Origin: Streptomyces cupreus
GTDB taxonomy: Bacteria; Actinomycetota; Actinomycetes; Streptomycetales; Streptomycetaceae
Assembly (NCBI RefSeq): GCF_014257025.1
Contig: NZ_JACMSF010000010.1
Location: 114,657-178,656 of the forward strand
Direction of reading: 5' to 3'
Length of the DNA stretch: 64,000 bases
A program made the position numbers and the translations under genes. Below the pieces are notes generated by a model that worked only from the letters and a program-made list of their open reading frames with translations, was not told the DNA's origin and did no database searches. Within the stretch, counting starts at the first letter, position 1. Every line of letters starts with the position of its first letter. Positions 15,022 through 23,983 of the stretch are shown piece after piece.

Positions 15022-15537
15022 ATGGCCGTTCCCCCCCAAGGTCATAGGTCGGTCGAGGGCCCGATGCACCGAATCAGGTTGCTGGACGGCGACGGCGACC
15101 CCCCTATGGCCGTTCTGACGATCCGGACCTACCCCGCAACCGATTCTCAGATCCCGCTGTGCCGCCACGCCGCACGGGAGACCGTAGCCGGTCACCGGAC
15201 GTTTGATCCGGACACCGTGGGACTTCTGCTCACCGAGCTTGCGACCAACGCGGTGAAGCACAGCAGTTCGCCCGCATTCACGGTGGCCGTGGCTCTGACC
15301 GAGCGCGCCCGCCTGTTGGTGGCAGTTGTCGACGGCGGGCACGGCGAACCCAAGCCGCACATCCGCGACGCCGGTTTGAGTGCCACCGGGGGGCGGGGGT
15401 TGGTGCTCGTGGAGGCGTTAGCGCATCGATGGGGCGTGGATCAGGAGGGCGGCGGCATGCTGGTTTGGTTCGAGCTGGCACCAGAGGCGGAGCGAGCGAA
15501 GGAGTGCGCGAGCGTGGCGGGGGTGAGTGGGCAGTGA
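15022..15537 (+). CDS. Anti-sigma-type ATP-binding protein (HATPase_c, AbaA/RsbW-like)
   Basis: A 171-aa GHKL-fold ATP-binding protein. Motif LLLTELATNAVKHSSSPAFTV is the N box; VVDGGHGEP and GGRGLVLVEALAHRWGV are the G1/G2 boxes. Such proteins are the third member of whiJ/abaA-type modules with XRE-DUF5753 and DUF397. The ATG at 15022 with GAAGGTGG upstream is preferred over 15064. One leucine codon is TTA (15418-15420), so translation may depend on the developmental tRNA bldA. Confidence 0.85.
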   Translation: MAVPPQGHRSVEGPMHRIRLLDGDGDPPMAVLTIRTYPATDSQIPLCRHAARETVAGHRTFDPDTVGLLLTELATNAVKHSSSPAFTVAVALTERARLLVAVVDGGHGEPKPHIRDAGLSATGGRGLVLVEALAHRWGVDQEGGGMLVWFELAPEAERAKECASVAGVSGQ

Positions 15538-15971
15538 CGACGACGGCGGAGAGGTCCGAGCGCGCGACGCGCCCCGTGATATCGCCCCGACAGATCGAGC
15601 AGCTTGGAAACGCGCTCGCGTACTTCCGCCGTCACTATCGAGGCTGGGCCGTGTGGCGGGATGCGTCCGGCGAGTGGACCGCAACGCGGGTGGTGGGGCT
15701 CGGGGAGGCACGCCACGTTGCGGCGAGCCCGGTTGCCCTTGAGTGGGCGTTGCTCAACGCATCGCCGAAGGTCACTCCTCGCCCGCCTGAGCTATGCACT
15801 CCGGTGCCGGAAGCGGCCATCGCCGTGGGCGAGGAGGCGGCCAGGGCGCCCGCCCCGGCAGGGCCGACGCCCGCAGAAGTCGGCCCGGCGAACCCGCCGA
15901 GCCGGGCGAGTGAGCCGAAGCCCCCAGCGGAGGCGGGCGGGCCTGGATCGGCGCGTGATCCAGGAACCTGA
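15534..15971 (+). CDS. Hypothetical protein with proline/alanine-rich tail
   Basis: 145 aa, starting at a GTG that overlaps the ATPase stop (GTGA), so it belongs to that operon. Residues 15-75 contain IEQLGNALAYFRRHYRGWAVWRDASGEWTATRVVGLGEA, resembling small DNA- or peptide-binding folds found beside XRE modules. The last 60 residues are low-complexity proline, alanine and glutamate. No function is assigned. Confidence 0.6.
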   Translation: MTTTAERSERATRPVISPRQIEQLGNALAYFRRHYRGWAVWRDASGEWTATRVVGLGEARHVAASPVALEWALLNASPKVTPRPPELCTPVPEAAIAVGEEAARAPAPAGPTPAEVGPANPPSRASEPKPPAEAGGPGSARDPGT

Positions 15972-16191
15972 ATCGAGCGAAGCAGACGCGGCACGAGTGG
16001 TTTGGGCGTGCCCCGTACCAAGAGACGCACGGCGGCGCGGACCTTCAGTTCCCGGCCGCCATCCGATCCCCCACGGGGGGCGGGTGGTCCCCGCGCCGCC
16101 GTGCTCCCAAACCCCTATGGCGACACTTCGGGTTAGGGTCGCAACGGCCGGGAGCCCCGTCTTTGATGGGTCGGACTGAGAGCAGGGAGGC

Positions 16192-16473
16192 ATGGTGGAT
16201 GGGGTGGAGCGCCGCACGGTGGCGTGGTCGGCGGGAACGTGGAAGGTCTGGCGAGCGGATGGGACCGAGCTTCTGGCCGAGCCGCCGAGCGCGGAGGAGG
16301 CCAGAGACGAGGCGCGGCGTCGGACGGAAGCGGGTGAGCGGGTCTTGTTGGAGAACCCGGAAGGCTTTGACTTCCTGTGGGACGTTGGGGAGCGAGCCTG
16401 GCGAAGCGCTGACGGACGGTGCGAGCTTCCGGCATTGCTTGCCGGGACAGAGCGAAAGCCCGAGGGGGAGTGA
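16192..16473 (+). CDS. Hypothetical protein
   Basis: 93 aa, acidic and tryptophan-rich (TWKVWRADGTELLAEPPSAEEARDEARRR, then FDFLWDVGERAWRS). No family recognised. Its stop overlaps the next start by 4 bp (GTGA), which supports both being real genes. It lies about 220 bp after the preceding hypothetical gene; that gap shows no gene. Confidence 0.5.
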   Translation: MVDGVERRTVAWSAGTWKVWRADGTELLAEPPSAEEARDEARRRTEAGERVLLENPEGFDFLWDVGERAWRSADGRCELPALLAGTERKPEGE

Positions 16474-16814
16474 TCCTAGTGGTGGCGTTGGTGAAGGAAG
16501 CGGAGGACCCAGCGCGCGTCTGTCCCGAGGTTGAGAAGGAGCACCCCGCATGGCGGGTATCGTGGGTCGGGGGGGAGTCGGGCGGCGAGTACAGGGCGCG
16601 GCGGGTCGATGGCCGGTACGACTGGGTCCGGTTGAATGCAAGCGACCCGGACGGGCTACGGCGAAGGATCGCCGATGCGGTGAGGTGGATGAGCTTCCCG
16701 CAACCGGCGTACTCCGTTTGGGCGACTCCGCGACCCCGGCGAGCCGCCGCGTCGCAGCAGGCCGCGAGCGGCCTACCCTGGGGGGCGCTGCCCCCCAGAC
16801 CCCCCGAACGCTGA
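16470..16814 (+). CDS. Hypothetical protein, last gene of the insert
   Basis: 114 aa, starting GTG at 16470 in overlap with the preceding stop. The middle part WRVSWVGGESGGEYRARRVDGRYDWVRLNASDPDGLRRRIADAVRW resembles the neighbouring hypothetical in composition. The final 25 codons run through the first copy of the terminator-like repeat, so the natural C-terminus may have been altered by that repeat. Function unknown. Confidence 0.5.
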   Translation: MILVVALVKEAEDPARVCPEVEKEHPAWRVSWVGGESGGEYRARRVDGRYDWVRLNASDPDGLRRRIADAVRWMSFPQPAYSVWATPRPRRAAASQQAASGLPWGALPPRPPER

Positions 16815-16819
16815 GACCG
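16754..16819 (+). repeat. Terminator-like repeat, copy 1
   Basis: Contains GCCGC-GA-GCGGC and CTGGGGGGC-GCT-GCCCCCCAG hairpins followed by ACCCCCCGAACGC. Near-identical to copy 2 at 16888-16957 except for a 3-bp gap (TAG) and a few substitutions. It overlaps the end of the last hypothetical gene. Confidence 0.7.
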
Positions 16820-16887
16820 TCCGTGGTCGCGGTGGGGCCTACGGCTCATGGGGTCCGGCCGGGATTGGCGGGTGCGCGTGGGGCGGC

Positions 16888-16957
16888 GCAGCAGTAGGCC
16901 GCGAGCGGCCTACTCTGGGGGGCGCTGCCCCCCAGACCCCCCGAACGCCGAGACCGG
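16888..16957 (+). repeat. Terminator-like repeat, copy 2
   Basis: GTAGGCCGC-GA-GCGGCCTAC (16894-16913) and CTGGGGGGC-GCT-GCCCCCCAG (16915-16935) are two consecutive strong hairpins. With copy 1, 134 bp upstream, they form a tandem pair close to the right boundary of the insert. The sequence from 16958 to 17050 shows no gene. Confidence 0.7.
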
Positions 16958-17050
16958 CCGGGGTGGCGGTGGGCCTCCGGCTCGTGTGGTTTGGGTGGAT
17001 GCCTAGGGTGCACGTGGGGCGGCGCGGGCCACCGAAAAAAGTTCGCGGCC

Positions 17051-17058
17051 GCTACCGC
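17051..17058. repeat. 8-bp direct repeat, right copy
   Basis: GCTACCGC, identical to 7048-7055. Immediately after it the aminotransferase reading frame resumes with TGC CCG CTC (C-P-L). Confidence 0.75.
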
Positions 17059-17832
17059 TGCCCGCTCGAACTCCACTACCCCTCCTGCGGGGTGCGCTGT
17101 GCCACGCTGGTGCGCCGCCACATCGCCGAGAAGTCCAATGTGTCCGCGCTGGTCTTCGAGCCGGTGCTGGGCGCGGCCGGGGTCATCGTGCCGCCGCCCG
17201 GCTACTGGGAGCAGATCGCCGACAGTTGCCGTGAGCACGGTGTGCTGCTCGTCGCCGACGAGGTGCTCACCGGCGGCGGCCGTACCGGCACCTTCCTGGC
17301 CAGCGAACAATTCGGCGTCGAACCGGACCTGGTGACCCTCTCCAAGGGCATGGCCTCGGGCTTTCCCTTCGCGGTGCTCGCCGGGCGCTGCGACGTGCTG
17401 CGCCATGAGCAGGCCGGCCGGGCCGGTTCCACCGCGTCCACCTACGCCGGCAACCCCCTCGGCATCGCCGCGGCCAAGGCCACCCTGGAGGTCGTACACC
17501 GGGACACCCTGATCGAGCAGGTGGACGTCCTCGGCGCCGTGGTGGACGAAGGCCTCGCCGAACTGCACGCCAAGTACGAGGTGTTGGGCGATGTACGCGG
17601 CATCGGCCTGCTGCACGGCCTGGAGTTCGTGCGGGACCGCGCCGGCCGGGAGCCAGCGCCCGAGATCGCCCGCGCGGTCTACCGGGCGGCGCTCGATCTG
17701 GGCCTGCGGACCTCGATCGGCGGTCACATCATCCGGCTCGCCCCGCCGTTCACCATCGACCGCGCCCTGCTGGAGGAAGGCCTCGCCCTGCTGGGCCGGG
17801 CGCTGGAACTGGCCACGGGGGAGCAGCGGTGA
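17059..17832 (+). pseudogene. Class III aminotransferase, C-terminal part (interrupted)
   Basis: 257 codons that continue the gene broken at 7055: CPLELHYPSCG, then ALVFEPVLGAAGVIVPPPGYW, the PLP-binding LLVADEVLTGGGRTG, and the Schiff-base lysine in TLSKGMASGFPFAVLAG, ending with the class III C-terminal domain (GLRTSIGGHIIRLAPPFTI). No start codon with a ribosome-binding site precedes the similarity, and the N-terminal half is essential, so the fragment alone should be inactive. Its stop overlaps the GTG of the ABC ATPase gene (GTGA), showing the original operon continued here. Confidence 0.9.
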
Positions 17833-18824
17833 TCGTCGCGGAGAACCTGGTCAAGGAGTTCCGGGTGCCGGAGCGAAAGCCCGGACTGCTCGGCAGCCTG
17901 AGCACCCTCTTCAGCCGCGAGTACCGGCTGGTGCGCGCGGTCAGCGGGGTGTCCTTCGAGATACCGGCCGGGGTGAAGGCCGCCTACATCGGCGCCAACG
18001 GCGCGGGGAAGTCCACCACCGTCAAGATGCTCACCGGCATCATGAGCCCCACCTCGGGCCGCGCCCTGGTCGCGGGCCTGGAGCCGTACCGGGAGCGGCG
18101 GCGCAACGCCGCCAACATCGGGGTGGTGTTCGGGCAGCGCAGCCAGCTGTGGTGGGACCTGCCCGTACCGGACTCCTTCCGGATCCTGCGCCGCATCCAC
18201 GACATCCCCGACGCCGTCTACCGGCGCAACATGGCCCTCTTCCGGGACCTGCTGGACCTCGACGCCCTGGGCAACACCCCGGTACGCCAGTTGAGCCTCG
18301 GCCAGCGGATGCGCGCCGAGGTCGCGGCGAGCCTCGTACACGACCCGAAGGTCGTCTTCCTCGACGAGCCCACCGTCGGCCTGGACCTGATGCTCAAGGA
18401 GGCCGTGCGCCGGCTCGTCAACCACGTCAACGCCGAACTCGGCACCACGGTCCTGCTCACCAGCCACGACATGGGCGACATCACCGCGATCTGCGACCGC
18501 GTCCTGGTCGTCAACCACGGCGAGGTCGTGCACCGGGGCACCATGCACGAACTGCTGCGCACCGCCGACACCAGAGCGGTCGTCTTCGAGCAGCAGGGGG
18601 AGCGGGACCACGCGATCGACCTGATCGAGAAGGGACTTGACGGGGCGTCAGCACAGCCGCTGGACGGGGGCCGGATCAAGGTCGAGTATCCGGTCGCCCG
18701 ATGGACCGCCCGCCAGGTGATGAGCTTCCTCCTCGACCACTTCGAGGTCACCGACTGCGTCGCCCCCGAACCCGACCTGGAGATGGTGCTGCGCCGCATC
18801 TACGCCGGCCAGGTGGTGACGTGA
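17829..18824 (+). CDS. ABC transporter ATP-binding protein (ABC-2 exporter)
   Basis: A 331-aa ATPase. Walker A is IGANGAGKST, the Q-loop is NIGVVFGQRSQLWWDLP, the signature is RQLSLGQRMRAEVAASLVHDP, Walker B is VVFLDEPTVGLD, and the switch His is in LLTSHDMGDI. The FGQRSQLWWDLP block is typical of the ATPases paired with DUF990-type ABC-2 permeases. It energises the two permeases encoded directly downstream with 4-bp overlaps. Probable role: export of the cluster product or an intermediate. Confidence 0.9.
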   Translation: MIVAENLVKEFRVPERKPGLLGSLSTLFSREYRLVRAVSGVSFEIPAGVKAAYIGANGAGKSTTVKMLTGIMSPTSGRALVAGLEPYRERRRNAANIGVVFGQRSQLWWDLPVPDSFRILRRIHDIPDAVYRRNMALFRDLLDLDALGNTPVRQLSLGQRMRAEVAASLVHDPKVVFLDEPTVGLDLMLKEAVRRLVNHVNAELGTTVLLTSHDMGDITAICDRVLVVNHGEVVHRGTMHELLRTADTRAVVFEQQGERDHAIDLIEKGLDGASAQPLDGGRIKVEYPVARWTARQVMSFLLDHFEVTDCVAPEPDLEMVLRRIYAGQVVT

Positions 18825-19618
18825 AGCGGTACACCCCGTTCGCGGCGGCCGGGCTCCAGGGCCTGCTCCAGTACCGGTCGACCTTCCTGATCAGCGCCGT
18901 CACCGCGACCACCGCGGTCGGTGTGCAGGTCTTCCTGTGGCGCGCGGTGTACGCGGGCCGCGACTCCGGCCTGCTCGGCGGCTACGACCTGCCCACGCTG
19001 ACGACGTACGTCCTGCTCGCCCAGATCCTCGGCCTGGTGCAGGCCAACCGCGTCGACGAGGAGGTCTCCGGCGAGGTCCAGCGCGGGGACATCGCCGTGT
19101 CCCTGCTGCGTCCGGTGAGTTATCCGGCGGCCCGGTTCGCCGCGGGCCTGCCGGTCTCGCTGGCCAACGCCACGCTGGTCGCCGTACCCGTGCTGGCGCT
19201 GTACGCCTTCCTGCTGCCGCTCACCGCGCCCACCTGGACGGGCGTGCTGCTGTTCGCCTGCTCGGCGGCGCTGTCCCTGGTCATCGGCTTCGGGGTGAAC
19301 CTGCTGGTCGGCCTCGCCGGGTTCGTCACCACCAACATCTGGGGTGTGCGCGTCGTCAAGGACAGCGTCGTCGCCTTCTTCGCCGGGCAGGTCGTCCCCC
19401 TGGCGCTGATGCCCGGGCCGCTGGCCGCCGTCGCCCACGCGCTGCCCTTCCAGGGCATGATCGACGGCCCGCTGCGGCTGCTGCTGGGCCGCTACGACGG
19501 CCTCCTCGGCGCCGCCGGGATCCTCGCCGCCCAACTCGGCTGGGCCCTGGCGCTGACCGCGCTGGCCGCCGTCGCCTGGCGGGCGGCCGTACGTCGCGTG
19601 GAGGTGCTCGGCGGATGA
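18821..19618 (+). CDS. ABC-2 family permease 1
   Basis: 265-aa polytopic membrane protein with about six hydrophobic helices: FLISAVTATTAVGVQVFLWRAVY, LARF-type loops, LVAVPVLALYAFLLPL, SLVIGFGVNLLVGLAGFV and the final LGWALALTALAAVAWRAA. The motif GEVQRGDIAVSLLRPVSYPAARF is typical of ABC-2 (DUF990-like) exporters. It overlaps the ATPase gene and the second permease gene by 4 bp each. Confidence 0.85.
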   Translation: MKRYTPFAAAGLQGLLQYRSTFLISAVTATTAVGVQVFLWRAVYAGRDSGLLGGYDLPTLTTYVLLAQILGLVQANRVDEEVSGEVQRGDIAVSLLRPVSYPAARFAAGLPVSLANATLVAVPVLALYAFLLPLTAPTWTGVLLFACSAALSLVIGFGVNLLVGLAGFVTTNIWGVRVVKDSVVAFFAGQVVPLALMPGPLAAVAHALPFQGMIDGPLRLLLGRYDGLLGAAGILAAQLGWALALTALAAVAWRAAVRRVEVLGG

Positions 19619-20421
19619 CACCCCTCGCCACCGCGGCCCGCTACGCCCGGCTCACCTGGCATCTCAGCGCCGTCAGCGTGCACCGGCTGACCGAGTACCG
19701 GATGGATTTCCTGCTCGGCGCCGGCGGGCTGCTGCTGCGGGTGATCTGCCAGATCGCCGTGATCGACATGGTCTTCCGGCAGGTCCCGCGGATCGCGGGC
19801 TGGCACTACCACGAGGTGCTCTTCCTGCTCGGCTTCTCGCTGCTGCCGCGCGGCCTGGACCGCATGTTCACCGACCAACTGTGGATCCTGGCCCGCAAGC
19901 TGGTGCAGAACGGCGAGTTCTTCCGCTACCTCATCCGGCCGGTCCACCCGCTGTTCTCCCTGCTGTCCGAGCGGTTCCTCTACCCGGACGGCGTCGGGGA
20001 GCTCCTCACCGGCGCCGCCCTCACCTGGTACGCCGCCGAGCACCTGGATCTCTCCCTCAGCGCGGCGCAGTGGCTGCTCGCCCCGCTGCTGGTGCTGTGC
20101 GGCACGCTGATCCTCGCCGCGCTGAAGACGCTGTTCGCCTCCCTGGCGTTCTGGACCACCAGCAGCTTCCCCGCCCTGTACGCGGCCAACCAGCTCGGCG
20201 ACTTCTCCGGCTACCCCCTCGACCTCTACCACCCCTCCCTGCGGTGGCTGCTGACCTGGCTGCTGCCCTACGCCTTCACCGCCTACGTCCCCGCCTCCTA
20301 CCTGCTCCACGGGCACACGGCCATGCTGCCCTGGCTGTTCGTGGTGACCGCGGGCCTGGTGATGCTCGCCCTGGTCGTCTGGCACCGGGGCGTCGACCGC
20401 TACGAGATGACCGGGAGCTGA
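19615..20421 (+). CDS. ABC-2 family permease 2
   Basis: 268-aa membrane protein similar in layout to the upstream permease (YRMDFLLGAGGLLLRVICQIAVIDMVF; NGEFFRYLIRPVHPLFSLLSERF; ANQLGDFSGYPLDLYHPSLRWLLTWLLPYAF). The pair probably forms a heterodimeric channel with the preceding ATPase. The ATG overlaps the previous stop. Confidence 0.85.
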   Translation: MTPLATAARYARLTWHLSAVSVHRLTEYRMDFLLGAGGLLLRVICQIAVIDMVFRQVPRIAGWHYHEVLFLLGFSLLPRGLDRMFTDQLWILARKLVQNGEFFRYLIRPVHPLFSLLSERFLYPDGVGELLTGAALTWYAAEHLDLSLSAAQWLLAPLLVLCGTLILAALKTLFASLAFWTTSSFPALYAANQLGDFSGYPLDLYHPSLRWLLTWLLPYAFTAYVPASYLLHGHTAMLPWLFVVTAGLVMLALVVWHRGVDRYEMTGS

Positions 20422-20425
20422 CACC

Positions 20426-21874
20426 TTGGACACCCTGCTGCTCGGCAGCCCGCCCGACGCCACGGTCGACATGCTGCGCGCCGCCCCCTGGATGGACGAC
20501 GGCGCCCGCCGCACCGGGCGGGTCGAACTCCTCGACGAAGCCCGGCTCGACGAGCTGCGGCTGCTGATCGTCGGCGCGGGCGGGGCCCGCTGGTTCGTCC
20601 CCGTCCACGCCGAGGACCCCGGCCGCGGCGCCGAGGGCACCCCCGCCTTCGACCGGCTCGTCGTGACCGCCCTGCGCGAGGGACTGCGGCTGACCACCCG
20701 GGCCGGCAACCTGATCGAGTTCCGCGGTCAACCGGACGCCTACCGGGGCCCGTTGCCCTTCGACCCCGGCTGGTGCTCCAACGCGCTCTCGCTGCTCGAC
20801 CTCGGCGGCACCGCCCACGCCCACAAGACCTACCGGCGCATCGGCACCGGCACCCGCGAGCCCGAACTGCTCCGCCTGATGGCGGACAGCGGCCGCACCC
20901 AGCGCCCCGTCGGCGCGTACAGCCACGTCGACACCGGCACCGGCCGGCGCGAACCCCTCGGCGTGCTCTACCGCTACGCCGAGGGCGAGGGCCTGAACGT
21001 GCCGCTGCGCGGCGGCATCCGGGCCCTGTGGCCGCTGCTCGCCGCGGGCGCCGACGTACCGGCCGCCGTGGCCGAGTCCCAGCGCGCCCTGACCGCGCCC
21101 CTGCGCGCCACCGGCACCTTCCTGCGCGGCTTCCACCAGGAGCTCGCCGAACGCCTCGACCGGCACCCCGAGTTCCCGGTGGAGAGCTTTCTGACCGAGG
21201 CCGCCGAGAAGCTGGCCGCGCTCACCCCGCACATCCGCGCCGACCGCCGTGTCCCCGCCGAGGTGGGCGAGGCCGCCGCCGCGGGTCTGGCCCGGGAACT
21301 GGCCCGGATCGCCGAACTGCCGCCCCGGCCCTGGCCGACCGGGCCCTGCCACGGCGACCTGCACCTCTCCCACGTTCTGCGCCGCGAACTGCCGGACGGC
21401 ACCTGGCAGTTGTGCGTCATAGACCTGTCCACCCCGGTCTCCGACCCGGCGGACCCGGCCACCGCCCAGTCGCCCTGGCAGGACCTCGCCGCCCTCCGGC
21501 GCGGCCTGGAGATCTTCACCGCCGACGAGTTCTCCGACCACGCCGCGGACACCCTCGGCATGGACCCCGAGGACACCGCCCGCACCGCCCTCCTCCAGGC
21601 CACCGGAGTCCGCCCCGACACCCCGGGCTGGACCCCCGCGAAACTCGCCGAACTGGACCGGCTGCGCGCCGCCGCCGGCCTCTGGGCGGCCCGTGCCGGA
21701 GACCTCCTCGCCGCCGCCCCGGAGCTGTCGGCGGACCACCCGGCCTGGCGGCTGTTCCGGCTGCGCCGCCTCATCCACGAGCTCGACTACGCCTACGCCC
21801 ACGACCGCGCCTACCACGCGGCGATCAACCTGCGGCACGCCGTGGAGGCCGGGCGCCTCCCGGCCGCCGGGTGA
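20426..21874 (+). CDS. Maltokinase-like phosphotransferase
   Basis: 482-aa protein of the aminoglycoside-phosphotransferase/choline-kinase fold, closest in architecture to maltokinases (an N-terminal cap MDTLLLGSPPDATVDMLRAAPW..., then AHAHKTYRRIGTGTREPELLRLM). Kinase motifs: GPCHGDLHLSHVLRREL (Brenner motif with catalytic Asp) and QLCVIDLSTPVSDPADPA (metal-binding Asp; maltokinases usually have IDFEGEP, so this site is diverged). It likely phosphorylates the anomeric hydroxyl of an oligosaccharide or a cyclitol hydroxyl. TTG start at 20426 with GGGAG upstream, 4 bp after the permease stop. Confidence 0.75.
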   Translation: MDTLLLGSPPDATVDMLRAAPWMDDGARRTGRVELLDEARLDELRLLIVGAGGARWFVPVHAEDPGRGAEGTPAFDRLVVTALREGLRLTTRAGNLIEFRGQPDAYRGPLPFDPGWCSNALSLLDLGGTAHAHKTYRRIGTGTREPELLRLMADSGRTQRPVGAYSHVDTGTGRREPLGVLYRYAEGEGLNVPLRGGIRALWPLLAAGADVPAAVAESQRALTAPLRATGTFLRGFHQELAERLDRHPEFPVESFLTEAAEKLAALTPHIRADRRVPAEVGEAAAAGLARELARIAELPPRPWPTGPCHGDLHLSHVLRRELPDGTWQLCVIDLSTPVSDPADPATAQSPWQDLAALRRGLEIFTADEFSDHAADTLGMDPEDTARTALLQATGVRPDTPGWTPAKLAELDRLRAAAGLWAARAGDLLAAAPELSADHPAWRLFRLRRLIHELDYAYAHDRAYHAAINLRHAVEAGRLPAAG

Positions 21875-21886
21875 GGACCGACACCC

Positions 21887-23983
21887 GTGCACATCATAGA
21901 GACCTACTTCGAGTGCGGAGGCTTCGACCACCGCTTCCTCCAGGGCGGTATCTCCGTCTACCTGTGGAATCTCTCCAAGGCCCTCGCCGACGAGGGCCAC
22001 CGGGTGTCCGTCGTCACCCCCGCCCACGGCCGCCTCGACGAGCTGCGGGCCTCCTACGACGTCGAGCACCTCGACCATGAGGACACCTACGAACTGCCGA
22101 TCGTCCTCGACCCGGACACCTGGGGCGAGCGCTTCCCGGCCGAGGTGCGCATCCCCCTCACCACCACCGCGCACCGGGTACGACTCGACGGCGTGGACCT
22201 GTACTTCCTCTCCAACGACCTGCTCGACCAGCTGCCCGACCGCTTCTACCCGCCCTACCACAGCAAGGGCAGCGACCTGGTCTTCTTCAAGCCCCTGGCC
22301 TACCAGGTGGACACGATCCGCTTCGTGCGCGCCCGGTTCGGCGGCGAGAAGGCCCTCGTCCACGCCCACGAGCCCTACTACCACTACCTGTTGCCCGCGG
22401 CCTTCCGCGACGACCCGGACAAGTTCGTGGTCGGGACCGTGCAGAGCAACATGCCCATCACCAAGAAGGTCCACCGGCCCAAGGTCGAACGGCTGCTGGA
22501 GTTCCTGGACGCCCCGCTCGCGCTGCCGGACGAGGACCCGCGCGAGGCGCACGTATCGGTGCTGAGCGCCTACCAGCAACGCACCCATCTGCACTACGAC
22601 TACGGCCCCGGCCACCTCCGCGTCTACGACCTGGTCGCCGACCACGCGGACCTGGTCGACTTCCTCTCGCCCGGTCATCTGGAGTTCTACACGGACTTCG
22701 CCGACACGCCCTTCGAGCGGCTCTTCCAGGAGCTGCCGGTGCGGGACACCGTGCGGCGCAACGCGCACAAGAGCTTCGTCGGCGGCTGCGCCATCGGCGA
22801 CCGCTGGCGCGCCGAGGACAGGCCCGCGGTCGACCGGGCGGCCGTCCTGAACGGCATCGGCCTCGACCCCGCACTGCCGACGTTCTTCCACAACGCCCGC
22901 TACGCCGTGCACCACAAGGGGCAGATCGAACTCTTCCGAGCCGTCGACCGGGTGCTCGACGAGGGCCTCGAAGCCAACTTCGTGCTGCGCTGCCTCAGCG
23001 ACGGCGGCATCGACGACCCGTATGTGCGCGAGGTCGTCGAACGCCACAAGGACCGCGTGTATGTGGAGTGCGAGCGCGTCGACGAGCGGCGGGTCATGGC
23101 ATACGCCGCCGCCAGCGACTACTGCCTGTTCCCGTCCAAGTTCGAGATGGACACCTTCCTGATCGCCCAGGGCGAGGCGATGGCCGTCGGCGCCGTCCCG
23201 ATCGCCACCGCCCAACTCGGCATGGCCCACTTCGGACATGCCGCCGACCCGCTGAACACCCCGGACGCCACCGGCTTCGCCGTCAACCGCTCCTTCGCCG
23301 AGGACGACACCCTGCTCGTCGACGCCCTCGCCGACCGCATCCGCACAGCAGCCGCGCTGCCGCGCGAACGCCCCGAGGTCTACGAGCGGCTGCGCGCCAA
23401 CGCCATCGCCAAGGCACGCGAGTTCACCTGGCAGCAGGTCGCCGCACAGCACCTGGAAGCCTTCACCGCACTCTGGAACGGACAGCGCCCCGCCCCGAGC
23501 GTCGAACTCCTCCTGAAGTACGGCTGGTTCGACCTCCTGCCCGACGAGGCCTACGACACCCACCGCGACGCCGTCGCCGAAGCCGCCGCCCGCCTCGGCG
23601 ACGCCGACACCTATCGGCGCTGCCGCCCGCTGGACACCGGCCGTGACCTGTTCGAGGCCGCCTGGAAGCGTGCCGACTGGGCCCGTTGCGAGCGCACCGC
23701 CGACCCCGGGCAGCGGGCCCGCCTCGACGGCCGCTGGACCGTCACCGACGGCCGCCTCGACTACCGCCTGCCGCACGCCGACCGGGTCGAAGCCGTCGGC
23801 CTCGCCGCGCCCGACCCCGCCCGCCCCTCGCGCCGGGACGTCACGGTCCGCCCCCTGGAGCGCACCGGACCCGGCGAGTTCACCGCTCTCCTCGACGAAC
23901 TCCCTGACTCAGGAGGGGAATTGCATCTGCTCCTCACGCTGTCCTCCGGCCGCTCCGCCTGGGACGTGGTGCGCCATGGCTGA
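21887..23983 (+). CDS. Starch/glycogen synthase-like glycosyltransferase
   Basis: 698-aa GT-B glycosyltransferase. The N-terminal domain has [41 protein letters not shown] (a starch-synthase-like GGxxxxVxxLxxALxxxGHxVxVxxP) and [17 protein letters not shown]. The C-terminal nucleotide-sugar domain has [26 protein letters not shown] and [29 protein letters not shown]. About 130 extra residues at the C-terminus form a beta-rich tail. It probably joins the activated cyclitol or glucose to a sugar acceptor. The acarbose cluster also has a starch-synthase-like GT (AcbS). The start is the GTG at 21887. Its stop overlaps the next gene by 8 bp. Confidence 0.8.
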   Translation: MHIIETYFECGGFDHRFLQGGISVYLWNLSKALADEGHRVSVVTPAHGRLDELRASYDVEHLDHEDTYELPIVLDPDTWGERFPAEVRIPLTTTAHRVRLDGVDLYFLSNDLLDQLPDRFYPPYHSKGSDLVFFKPLAYQVDTIRFVRARFGGEKALVHAHEPYYHYLLPAAFRDDPDKFVVGTVQSNMPITKKVHRPKVERLLEFLDAPLALPDEDPREAHVSVLSAYQQRTHLHYDYGPGHLRVYDLVADHADLVDFLSPGHLEFYTDFADTPFERLFQELPVRDTVRRNAHKSFVGGCAIGDRWRAEDRPAVDRAAVLNGIGLDPALPTFFHNARYAVHHKGQIELFRAVDRVLDEGLEANFVLRCLSDGGIDDPYVREVVERHKDRVYVECERVDERRVMAYAAASDYCLFPSKFEMDTFLIAQGEAMAVGAVPIATAQLGMAHFGHAADPLNTPDATGFAVNRSFAEDDTLLVDALADRIRTAAALPRERPEVYERLRANAIAKAREFTWQQVAAQHLEAFTALWNGQRPAPSVELLLKYGWFDLLPDEAYDTHRDAVAEAAARLGDADTYRRCRPLDTGRDLFEAAWKRADWARCERTADPGQRARLDGRWTVTDGRLDYRLPHADRVEAVGLAAPDPARPSRRDVTVRPLERTGPGEFTALLDELPDSGGELHLLLTLSSGRSAWDVVRHG

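Larger units (their letters stand above)
7056..17058. mobile_element. 10,003-bp genomic insertion carrying a second cyclitol operon
   Basis: The segment between the two halves of the aminotransferase gene is foreign to the host cluster: most of its genes run leftward, and its central part has visibly lower GC and less biased codon use than the flanks. It is bounded by GCTACCGC direct repeats. Its exact removal leaving one repeat copy rejoins ...CYR|CPL... in frame. It holds seven biosynthetic genes, an XRE/DUF397/ATPase module, three hypothetical genes and a duplicated terminator-like element. No integrase, transposase, relaxase or replication gene was found in it. The ends share only GGCC as a possible inverted repeat. 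The mechanism of entry is therefore unknown: an element mobilised in trans, a decayed element, or a site-specific event. Confidence 0.8.

Noticed and set aside
7056..17058. Classical transposon or integrative element with its own recombinase
   Set aside because: I found no integrase, transposase, resolvase or relaxase on either strand, and the ends share only GGCC as an inverted repeat. The element is reported without assigning a family.
20276..23776. 1166-codon leftward reading frame opposite the kinase and glycosyltransferase genes
   Set aside because: Composition (V, G, Q, E, A-rich, no motifs) is that of an antisense shadow. The rightward genes are well supported by motifs and overlaps.
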